DNA from: Halicephalobus mephisto
Taxonomy: Eukaryota > Nematoda > Chromadorea > Rhabditida > Panagrolaimidae
DNA: 64,000 nucleotides
NCBI GenBank assembly: GCA_009193035.1
Contig: SWDT01000036.1
Location: 186,001-250,000, forward strand
Reading direction: 5' to 3'
Shown: positions 47,701-59,700 of the stretch, piece by piece
Numbering within the stretch: position 1 is the stretch's first letter
Layout of the letters: every line of letters starts with the position of its first letter
The notes under the pieces: model-generated
What the model was told of the DNA's origin: nothing
Databases searched by the model: none
What the model saw: only the letters and a program-made list of their open reading frames with translations
Program-made: the position numbers and the translations under genes

Positions 47701-50700
47701 CTTAGTTCGGCTGGAGCCTTCGTAGTTTACCTTCGAAATTTTTTCAAATAACATCCGAAAATATAAAAAAATTGTCAAAAAATAATAAATAACAATCCAA
47801 GTAACAAATGAATAGTCTGATGTTTAAAATTAAGTAGTTGTCAAATAGGCCCAATTTCGAAATTTCCGAAAACGTCGATGTTCCAAAAAAATTCAAATTT
47901 CGATTACTCGAAATTCTTTTTTAAATTAATTTTTTCTATTTGACCGAGATATTAAGTTAATTGAACTACGAGAAAAACGATATAAAAATGAAAGAAAGAA
48001 TGTAAAGTACACGATATAAGGAGGACCAACTGCGGTCTATACAAAAAAACGTAATTTTTGGCTTTTTAACAATTGCGAAATGCGACAAAAATGTAAGATA
48101 ATCGTCACATTTTTCATGGATATTTAACTTTTGTGACAAAATGTAACTTAATAGCGACGATTTCCACTTGTTATTGAGTTAAAAGTTACGCTTTTTTGTG
48201 TTCATATCGATGGATTGCATATGATATATGTATACATTGAAAAATGCTCTGATGTGTCTGATACATTATCTTCAATATATAGTTGCATCAGATTCACACA
48301 AAAAGCGTAACTTTTAGCGCCGTAACAATTGCGAAATGTAACGATCGTCAAATTTTTCATGAATATTTGAAATTTGTGACGAAAATTAAAACTTAATAGT
48401 GACGATTTTCACTTGTTTCTAATCCAAAAGTTACGTTTTTTGTCTTTAATAAGGACTGGAATTTGAACTTTTTCTCGCACGTTTGTGAACTGACATTTTC
48501 ATGAATGAAATGTCAAATCTGGTTAATCAGTGAGTTTTTGTTGACAAATTGTGGTTTTTTGCAATGCAGACTAAAAATCACAGCGATATGTAGTTTCGGA
48601 GAGTGGCTAAAAAAATTACGATGTTCAACAAGACACTTGACAAAAAGCAGCAATTTGGAAAAAATTTTTCTGTTCAAAAAGCGGTTTAGTGGTCTTGTTC
48701 AAAATTGAAGACAATTTTCGCATAAAAAACTACAAAAAAGTTTTTAGATTATTGTTTTCAAAATGGACATGTTTGTTTTCAAGTATCTTACTGTAGAAAA
48801 ATCGAATTATTTATTTTAAAAATAAAAATATTTTACAGTGATCAAAAATGTGAATCATTAAATAATTACGGTATTTTCGAATTATTTGAGAATTTTTAAT
48901 TTTATATGCAAATGTAAAAAGTGGAATTTTATTAAGTGTTTAAGGTTTTAACATGTGTAGATATTATTGGGACAGAAACTGTACTAGAGAGGACCCGAAG
49001 GGATAGCCTGGACATCAGGGAGTACAGAATACTGTAGGGTATGAGTGGAGTTCTCTGTTGTGAATTGAAACTTGTTATGTAGATGTTAGGATAGACACCT
49101 TATTAGAAAGAAAACATCTGAGGAGATAGTTTGAGCATCAGGGAACTTGGGGTACTGTAGAACATGAGTGAGAACTTCGGTTGTAGTCGTGCGGAAACTT
49201 TTTATGTAGATGTTAGGACAGAAACCTTACTAGAAAGATAGCACCCGAAGAGATAGTCTGAATATCAAGGACTGTAGAGCACTGTAGGACATGAGTGAGA
49301 ACTTCGGTTATAGTCGTGCGGAAACTTGTTATGTAGATGTTAGGACAGACACCTTATTAGAAAGACAGCACCCGAAGAGATAGTCTGAATATCAAGGACT
49401 GTAGAGCACTGTAGGACATGAGTGAAGTTTTCTGTGAGTGTAAGATATATAATTACTGTCTGTGCCTTATTGTTAAAGTAAAGATGAGTGATGTTCTTCC
49501 TAGTTCTATCCTAACAGATTCATTTGGCACTTTTTGGCGAATGAGCAAACCTGAATGTAGAAGACAAAATTTTAAATAATTTCATATCTGGGATGAAACC
49601 GAATGGGAACTCCTACCGCGAAAGTTTCTGCTACAACGACAAGAATTTCTGTCGTTTTTGGAATCAAACTTTGTAACTTTGTTGTTTATATATTGTTGGA
49701 TTTGCCAGTCTGAGTGGCCCGCGTACTGATGATAAAGTAGATATCGTAGAAAAGGTTTATAGAATAGATGCTTAAGGCACAATACAAAATCTATGTCAAA
49801 CTCAACACACAGTAAACATAATATTCTGTCAAGAGGAACTGTATGTTTCCTTGTTGGCACTAAAAGAATCCCCTCGAGACCAAGCGTTCCCTGTCGATGC
49901 TAAAAGAATCCGTTCGGGACCAACTGTTTTCTGTCAATTCTAGGAAAATCCGTTCGAGACCAACTGCTTTTTACCGATCCTAAAAGGATCCGTTCGAGAC
50001 CAACTGCTTTTTACCGATCCTAAAAGGATCCGTTCGAGACCAACTGCTTCCTGTCAATTCTAGGAAAATCCGTTGAGAACCAAGCGCTGTTTCTCGATCC
50101 TAAGAAAATCCGTTCGGGACCAACTGTTTTCTGTCGATTCTAGGAAAATCCGTTCGAGACCAAGCACTGTTTCTCGATCCTAAAACAATCCGTTCGAGAC
50201 CAACTGCTTTTTATCGATGCTAAAACAATCCATTTGAGACCAATTGCCTCCTGTCGGTTGCGCTTCCCACTAAGGATGGAGTACCTGATTCAACATAATA
50301 GATACCGTTAGATAAAAAAGTACATTTAAAAGTTATCTGTACTCTACTAAAGAAAGTCCATATCGCATCAATATCTGCTGTAAGATATATCATTAATTAA
50401 GAAATCCTCAAAAATGGAAATAATTAATTTCCTCAGTAATTAAAATAAAAATAAATTTTAGTAATAAAAAATATTCATAAATCGGAAAAAACATCAGTAG
50501 ATTAATAAATATATAAAAAATAATAAATTTACATAAAATTGAAAAAAAATTAATATTTGATAAAATCTTACAAATTTTATATAAATTTATTTTTTATATA
50601 TTTCGTAATTCACAAATATCATAGTACAGTTTAGAAACTAGATTTAAACTGTCAGAGCTGTTTTTGATTTTTAAAAAAGTTCTAAAATGAAGAATGAACC

Positions 50701-53700
50701 TTGTGAATTTACATAAATATAAAACATCATTATCGAAATTCTAACACTACTCCAAAGTTCATCAATCCGATCCCAAGTGCACACAAAAAGCGAACATTAA
50801 AACGGCTCTAATGTATCTCATATATTAGAACTAGTTTAATGTATCGGTACATTGAAGACAATCCAACGATATCAACTTAATGTAGGTAATATATTAGAAT
50901 TTAGTGTAGGTAATATATAAGAATTAATTCAGTGTAGCTAATATATTAGAATTAATTTAATGTAGCTAATATATTAGAATTAATTTAATGTAGGTAATAT
51001 ATTAGAATTAATTTAATGTATCGGATATATTGAATACAATGCACCAATATCAACTTAATGTGAGTAACATACTAGAATTATTTTAATGTAGCTAATATAT
51101 TAAATATAATGCACCAATATCAACTTAATGTAAGTAATATATTAGAGTTAATTTAATGTATCGGATATATTGAATACGATGCGCCGATATCAATTTAATA
51201 TATCCAATACATTGACTATAATGCATCAATATATCAGAGCTCTTTTAGTGTCCAAACATTATATGCCATGTATCATTTTTGTGTGTAGTCATTATCCTAG
51301 GAATTCAACGTATTTTTAAATAATTGCGAAATAGTTAATATTAATTTTCTCATAAAACTTTTCATATTAACATTACTTTATAAATCTTTAAAAAACAGTT
51401 TTATATAAATATTAATTTTTAGTTTTTTTGAGATTTTTTACATTGATATTAGTTTTGAAATTTTTCTATATTAATATTAATTTTTAATTTTTTTATATTA
51501 ATATTAATTTTTTATTTTTTAAATTTTGATATTAATTTTTTATTTTTTTTTATATTAATATCAATTTTTTATTTTTTTTATTTTGATATTAGTTTTTTAT
51601 TTTTTTAATTTTGATATTAATTTTTTATTTTTTTATATTGATATTAATTTTTTTTTCTTAATTTTGATATTATTTTACTTTTGCAGCTGGACAAGTACAC
51701 TGCCCGTGTTCACACTGGTGATGAAGACACCATTGTTCTTCGACCTAACGACCAGGGTCTTCCGTCCTTCAGAATCAAGGCCAAGGACTTCCAATCCGCG
51801 GAAATCATCCGTAAAGCTTGGCTCAAAGACATTAATGAAATGCAAGAGGAATACTGTAGGTTTATTTTTTATACATTTCTCGGAGTGACCGTAATCCAAA
51901 AAACTTCTTTTATCTATCGTTTTTCCGGAATGATTGATTTTGTTTCTTTGAATCCAAAAAGGTCGAAAAACAGCGATTTGTCAGTTTTGTCCGAAAATAC
52001 GGCTGTAAACTTGCTCAATCAAACGCACATCTGGTCCTGGTTATAGTTTTATAAAAAAACGTGCATAAATAGGGTGATTTTTGTGCGAAACAATGAAAAA
52101 CGGGAATTAGAATGTAATTCGCATTTTTATTAGTAAATTTATATAAAAGTTCTATAATTAGTTGTTTATGATTTAAAACTGATCAAAAAAACAAAAACAA
52201 TGTGTGAATTTTGAAAAAAAGTAAAATTGATATATCAATTTCGAATAAAAAGTAAAATTAATACATCAGTTTTCAATAAAAATTAAAATTGATATATCAA
52301 TTTCGAATAAAAAGTAAAATTGATATATCAGTTTTCAATAAAAATTAAAATTAATATATCAATTTCGAAAAAAAAGTAAAATTGATATATGAGTTTAAGA
52401 AAATTAGAATTGATATATCAATTTTGAAAAAAAAGTAAAATTGATATATTAATTGTAGAATCTGCAATACAGAAGTGCATTTGATATATCACAAATTTGT
52501 GGACTTCCAGTTATTTACGAAAATGAAATGTGAAAAGTTACATAAACAACGAAAATTAACACTTTTTATATGAAACATTTAAAATTGATTTTATTCAACC
52601 ACATTCATGTATATCAAATTTCCATATTATTGTTTATTACCGGCTCGATGTTGAAAATTATGTAAAATAGAAATTAGCACTTTTTATATAAGAAAATTGA
52701 AAATCGATTTTTTTCGGTTTCGTTGATATATCAAATTCACACATTATTGCTTATTTTTGTTTACTATCGATTAAAATAACTTCCTCCCTCGTTTTTTGCT
52801 TGGCTATCTGATCGGCTAACCACGTCGTCCAGCAACTGTTGTTTCGAAAGTTGACGAATCTTGGAAGCACGCATTTTTGCGGGGGCAAAGTTGGATCAAA
52901 AGGAATAATAGGCAATGTTCCCCGGTGATAAAGCCCGAGAACGTCTTCTGTGCTAGAATATGCGACAGTTGTCAGCAAGTACTCGAGAAGAAACCGCGGG
53001 GGACTTGGCGCGTTCATCTTAACTTTGGTTGTTGGAGGATAAAGCAAGTTTATCCCGGACAAACATCCAGCAAGAAGCGATCGATCCTTGCATTTTTGTC
53101 CGGCATTGTTATGGATGAAAATTGATCTGCGCAATTCATTCCAGAAGACGACAATTTTTATTTGAAAAAAGATATTATTTTTGTAATATTTGGTGATAGG
53201 AAATTAGTCTAGTCCAGAATGGTCCTCCGAGTGATGTACGTGATCGAGCTCCTCGAGGCTGATGAGGGTGGCCTCGAGCTCGTCGATCCGTCCTGGAGTA
53301 AGATTTTATTTTTTACCTTTAGTGGCTTCCCATCCTGACACCACTTCCATCACCGGAACCGAGTTTGACGTTTCCATGAGTGATGTCAGATCAGAGTTCT
53401 CCGAGTACTCCAGCTTTAGCCGGAAAAGCAGTACTCATGCATCTGGTAACAAGATTAACAATATCCACTTTGTGAATTTCTGTCTCTAAATCCACTTTAA
53501 CAATAACAATAAACACAATAAACAAAAATTGATATATGGAATTTTAACTTTCACTAAATTACGAAATTCTGTTTTTTATTAACAAAATAATTTTCTTCAT
53601 ATATCAGTTTTATTTATATATGAAAATAATCATAATACAACGGGGAATTAATATATGGAATTTTAACTTTCACTAAATTATGAATCTTTTCATTTCTTAT

Positions 53701-56700
53701 TAACGGAATTCATTTTTTCATATATTAATTTTTTATACACATGGAAATTAGATGATGGATGTTAAACTGATAGAAAAATTTTATATAAAAAAGCAGTTTT
53801 TAAAGTTATAAAATTTAAAAACGAATTTTCGTTTTTTGAACTTGGATTAATTTTTTCATTTTTCATTTATCATCTAATTTTCAATTTTATAAATTTGAAT
53901 ATCAATGACGAAATATGTTTTTAGGCCCAGAAGAAGGACCAGCTCGAAAAAAGATCAAATCGCCTCCAGGCATCTCGCCGACGGGCTCCTCAACGAGTCT
54001 CTACAGTGGTGGTTCCAGTATTGATTGGAGTGAGTTTTATTTATTCCTCTTGGATGTGTTTTTTAATTACTGTTTACTTAAGCCACTACTGGTACAACTC
54101 TGGAAATGCAGGGAACCCGAGTCACAAGAACCCAATATGGATTCAGAACTCTACAAGAATCCTCGGCGAAAATGTGCTTGAAAGTCACTGGATATCCATT
54201 GCCTGATATTACTTGGTAAGTAAAATTAAATTTAAAAAATAATAAATTTTTAAAATCCGAAAATTTCTGGAAAAAGCTTGTTTTTAAAAAGACGCGTTTT
54301 TTGGCACAATTGCGCGTTTCAGACGCGTCCCCGCGTTTTGAAATAAACATGTATTAAAATCCAACGCGAAATACTCAATTACTTCAGAATTATTTAAAAT
54401 CCAAAAATTTCTGGAAAAAACTTGTTTTTAAAAAGACGCGTTTTTTGGCACAATTGCGCGTTTCAGACGTGTCCGCGCGTTTTGAAACAAACATGTATTA
54501 AAATCCAACGCGAAATACTCAATTACTTCAGAATTATTTAAGATCTAAGAATTTCAACTTAAAATTGATTTTTTATACATGGAATTTAACTTTTTAGGTA
54601 CAAAGACGATGAATTGCTCAAAGAAGATGAACGCCACACTTTTTATGCCGATGAAGATGGCTTCTTTGCCATGACAATTGATCCAGTCCAAGTGACTGAT
54701 ACCGGTCGGTACACTTGTGTGGCTACGAACGAATACGGTCAAGCTTCCACTTCTGCTTTCTTCCGCGTCCTCAAGGTCGAGAAGGAAGCCGCTCCGCCTG
54801 CTTTCGTGTTCAATTTGAAAGACCAAGAAGTCAAAGAAGGAGAAGTTGTGTCTTTCGAGTGCGAAGTGGAAGGGTGGCCCGAACCGGAGCTTGTTTGGCT
54901 CGTGGATGACCAGCCATTGAGACCTTCTCATGACTTCAGACTACAGTACGACGGACAAAAGGCGAAATTAGAAATCCGGGACGCTCAACCGGAAGACACC
55001 GGCAGTTACGCTGTCAAGATCACTAATGAATACGGTACTCTGGAGTCCGCAGCTAAGTTAGTAGTTCAGCCAGATCCGGACAAGAATCACGTGCCTCCAG
55101 AATTCCAGGCCGTCATTGAAGACGTCGAATGCAACGAAGGAGACACTGTCAGATTCAAAGCTGTTCTTACAGGAGATCCTGATCCCGAAGTGACTTGGAT
55201 CGTCAACGGAATTCCTTTGACTGAATCCGAGAAAATTAAATTCATCTCCGAAGACGGCATCTGTATCTTGACCATCAAGGATGTTTCTCGACATTTCGAC
55301 GGTACCGTAACTTGCCAAGGAAAGAACAGACTAGGAACCACCGGGTGTGACGCCAGATTGAGGGTCAAGGTGCCCCCAGCTGCCCCGTCCTTCGAGAGGC
55401 CTCTGGAAGACAGGGTCATCACGGAGAAGAATGCCGTCATGTTCGAATGCGTCGTAGCTGGGTACCCTGATCCGAGGGTGGAGTTCCTTTTGAACGGAAG
55501 ACCTCTGATGTCCGGACAGGACGGTGTCGAAGTTCTCCAAAGAGACAACAACTACAGATTGACGATCAACAACACTTCCATCGAGAAACACGATGGAGTC
55601 CTCACTGCCCGGGCTGTCAACGAACACGGAAGCGCAGAATCCAGAGCGAAATTGGCCGTGGAGCCGGAGGAGGAAGAATCTCGTTCTGCTCCCACGTTCA
55701 TCAAAGATATCGATGACAAAACAGTCAAATTTGGAGAAGAAGCAAAATTCGTCACTACAGTCAGAGGAAATCCGAATCCTACAGTATCCTGGTTCATCAA
55801 CGGACAAAAATTGGAATCAAATACTCCTGGAATCTTCATCGAAGCCAATGGAGCTGATCATTCTCTGACTATTGACTCCGGCAAACACGCAGGTACTGTA
55901 CTTTGTCGTGCTGAGAACTCCATCGGTCGTTTCGAGACCAAAGCCAGACTCATCGTCTTGCCTGTGGAAAAAACCAAAAAATCCCCAGAATTCGTGGAAA
56001 AATTACAAGACAAAACAGAAACCGAAGGCGGAACCACCGTGTTCGAGGCCAGAATCGATGCTGAACCCAGGGCCCAGTTCAAGTGGACACTCAACGGAGA
56101 AGAGCTCAAGGAAAGCAATGTAAGTTCTGTCTGCAAAAAAGTAAAAAATTTGACGTCATTTTGAAAAAATTGGTTTTTATTGAAAATGCGAATTTTCTGA
56201 ATTTTAAAAGTTATGCGATATTTTTTTTCCAATTTTAAGGTTGAAATTCTTCAAAAAGCACTTATAATAGAGTAATCGGAGCTGTAGATTCTGAATCTGA
56301 AGTCAGAATCAGAAATTAACCTTCGGGATTCTGGATTCTGGACTATGTAGCACTTGTATGTCAGAGATGTATATCACGGACATTTGTATTTAAATTTCAA
56401 AATTACAACTCAAAAAAATATTTAAATACAGTAATAAACCCCTTTAGATTCTGAATCTGAGGTCAGAATCAGAAATTAACCTTCAGAATTCAGAATTCTG
56501 GAAATGAATCCTAATTTTTACTTCAGGATTTTTAAATATCCTTAAAATTGAAAAAAATATTTAAATACAGTAATAAACCCACGTAGATTCTGAATCTGAA
56601 GTCAGAATCAGAAATTAACCTTCAGAATTCAGAATTCTGGAAATGAATCCTAATTTTTACTTCAGGATTTTTAAATATCCTTAAAATTGAAAAAAAACTT

Positions 56701-59700
56701 AAATACAGTAATAAACCCACGTAGATTCTGAATCTGAAGTCAAAATCAGAAATTAACCTTCAGAATCCAAAATCTTGAAGACTAACTCTAGATTTTAAAG
56801 ATTTATGAAATTTTAGAAATTTATTGAAAAAATATAAAATTAACTAAAATGATTTTAAAAATACTATATACAGATTTAAAGTTGTTTAAAAATACTGTAT
56901 AACAGATTTAAAATAATTTTTCGTTTTTAATTTTTAAATTTTTTTCAGCGTGTTCATTTCCGAGAATTCGACGGAAGCGTCAAACTCGAGATTTCGGACA
57001 TCCAACTTTCCGAATCTGGCGTCATTAGATGCATCGCCACTAATTCTGAAGGGGAAGCGGCTTCTGAAGCCAGATTCACTGTCAACAAGAAACCGTGTAG
57101 ACCTGTTTTCGAATCTAAACCGAAAAACGTTTCTGTCGAAAGAGGTCAAGAAGCTGTTTTCAGCTGCAAAGTCGACGGATCTCCGCAGCCGGAGGTCGTC
57201 TGGGCCGTCGGTGGCAGGAAGGTCAAACCTGGTGCTGATTTTGCGAGAGTTGAGACTCTTGAAGACGGTACTAGTAAGTTGATCGTCGACACTAATAAGA
57301 TTTTCGAAAATGCTACTGTTACCGTAACCGCTGAGAATTCTCAAGGTGTCGACGAAACAGGAGCGCTTCTGAACGTCGAACAGCCCAAGGAGATGACGGT
57401 GATGAGGGACTTGAAGGACCTTACTGTAGAAAGAGGAAATTTGGCCCACTTCGAGGCCGTGATTCTCGACGCGAAAAATGTCCAATGGACGATCAATGGA
57501 ACCAACGTTAATCCCGGGGATCCAGGAGTCACAGTTAGTCAAGACGACAAGTTCGAGTTCAGACTGACTCTCGACACGAACACTGTCAAGGCCTCCAACA
57601 ACATCTCCATCAAGGCTTCCAACAACATCGAGACCATCGAGAAGAAGGCTTTGCTAATCGTGACGGAGAAACCCAAAGAAGAAGACAAACCTCAATTCAC
57701 CGACCGATTGAAGGACATCAACGCCGAACTCGGCAAACCCTTGACAATTGACGTCATCGCCTTGAACGAACCTAAGTTCAAATGGACCTTGAACGGTCAA
57801 GAACTCGTCGATGGAAAAGACGGAATTCACATCGTTCCCGATGGCAACAAATCTACATTAACGATCGACGAAGTGAAACCAGAACATGCTGGTCAACTTT
57901 CTGTTTCTGCTGAAAATGCCGCTGGCAAAAATGATTCCACCGCGAAAATTACAGTATCACCAAGGAAATCTTCGGCGAAAATCGCGCAAGGACCCAAATC
58001 GGTTTCTGTTAATGAAAAAGAATCATGCGAATTTACGACTAAAATCACAGGATTTCCCGAACCATCAATTAAGTGGTTTATTAATGAAAAAATTATCGAA
58101 AAAAGTGAAGAAAATATTCAAATTACTCAATCTGAAAATCAAAGTACTTTGAGAATCAACCAAGTCACGCCGGAGCAAGACGGCAAGATCAAAGTGGAAG
58201 TCACGAATTCCGAAGGATCAGATTCCGCCGTTGCTGAACTCAAAGTCAAACCTTCTGAGACAAAACCGAAATTCAGTGCTACTCTCTCCGACGTCAAAGT
58301 GGCCGAAGGAGAACCTCTGGTCTTCAACGTCAGTTTGGAAAACGCTTCTCCTAATACTAAAGTCAACTGGTATCTCAACGGAAAGAAATTGGAAGAATCC
58401 GACAAAGTCAAAATCACCGACAACGGAAGCGGTAACTACAAACTGGAAATCAATGCCGCTACTGCTGACATGAACGGCCAGTTGACCGTCAGAGCAGAGA
58501 ATTCACAGGGATCCGACGAAAGCAAATCGAGAGTAAGTTCTGCTTTAATCACGCCGTTTCATATATGAAAACTATCTTCGTCTGGTAGTTCCATATTTAA
58601 CAAATCGATTGAAAGAAAAATTCATTTACGGAACATCAGAAATGAACGAGTTTTCATATATAAACTCCTTAAATTACACTATTCATATATCAAACCTTAA
58701 TTACTATCAAAGGTCCATGTATTAGGACAATAATAATAATGGTTTTTTATATGGAACTTTGATATCAACTGAGGTTTCATATATGAATCTGTAATTTTCT
58801 GAGTTTTATGCAAATTTCTACTTTTTCACCTCTTCGACTATTACCCTATCCCTGTTTTAGATCGAAGTCACTACTGGTGAAAGGAAACCGGAATTCTCGA
58901 AGACTCCACAAGACCACGATGTCGAGGAAGATACTTCTGTTAAATTCAGCGCTATCATCACTGGAGTCCCCGAACCCGAGATTACCTGGTTCCTCAACGA
59001 CACTCCGATTGTTTCCAACGACGATATCCGTGTTAAACGTGATGCTGAAACAGGGAAAACCTCGATCAGAATCTTCAAACCTAAACAACAGCAGGTTTGT
59101 ATACTAACACTGATTTTTTCTTTTTTGTTTTCTGATTTTTTTGGTTTTCATATATGAATTTTGTGGTTTTCAGAGTGGCAAAGTCAAAGTCAAGGCTACT
59201 AATAAGCTCGGAATCATTGAATCATCAGCAGAACTGAAAGTCAGCCAGAAGAAGGAGATTCCTCACTTCCTTACTGAGCTCTCTGATCGCCAGGTCAATG
59301 AAGGTTCTGACGTCAAGTTCCAGGCCAAGATCCAAGGATTCCCAGAGCCCGAAGTCGAATGGACTCTTAATGGACAGCCGGTTAAGGGCGATAACGTGAA
59401 AACCAGCAAGACCGGAGATGTGTATGTCATCGAATTCAACAAAGTCCAACTTGATCAACAAGGAGAACTTGCTGTTGAAGCCAAAAATTCCATCGGAACA
59501 AAGAAAGAAAACTGTACTTTGGCTGTTAAGGAAACTGGTGTGGCTCCTAGTTTCACGATGAATTTGACGGACAGATTAGTCGAGGAAAACCAGACACTCG
59601 TGATGGAAGCGCAAATGAACAAAGAAGTCAAACCAAAACCCACGATAGAATGGTTCAAAGACGGTCAGCCACTTACGGATTCTCGTTACAAAACCACTTA

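Larger units (their letters stand above)
47459..51686 (+). other. unc-89 intron 6 (4228 bp)
   Basis: Contains a minus-strand tRNA-Val, MITE copy B, a tandem array at 48959-49445, a relic also found near 44.4 kb (49585-49700), a 40-bp minisatellite (49861-50262), an AT-rich element with TTTAATGTA repeats (50780-51295) and TATTAATTTTTTATTTTTT repeats (51400-51670). Open frames at 48505-48708 (+) and 49582-49860 (-) are not recognisable proteins. Confidence 0.7.

Noticed and set aside
49861..50262. Regular 40-bp repeats considered as a CRISPR array
   Set aside because: There are no unique spacers (the units abut), and the locus is a eukaryotic intron. It is a minisatellite.
53217..53296. GC-rich segment considered as an extra plus-strand unc-89 exon
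   Set aside because: It has acceptor- and donor-like borders, but joining it to exon 7 creates an immediate stop, and the following intron would be only 25 bp. Direct joining of exons 7 and 8 matches UNC-89.
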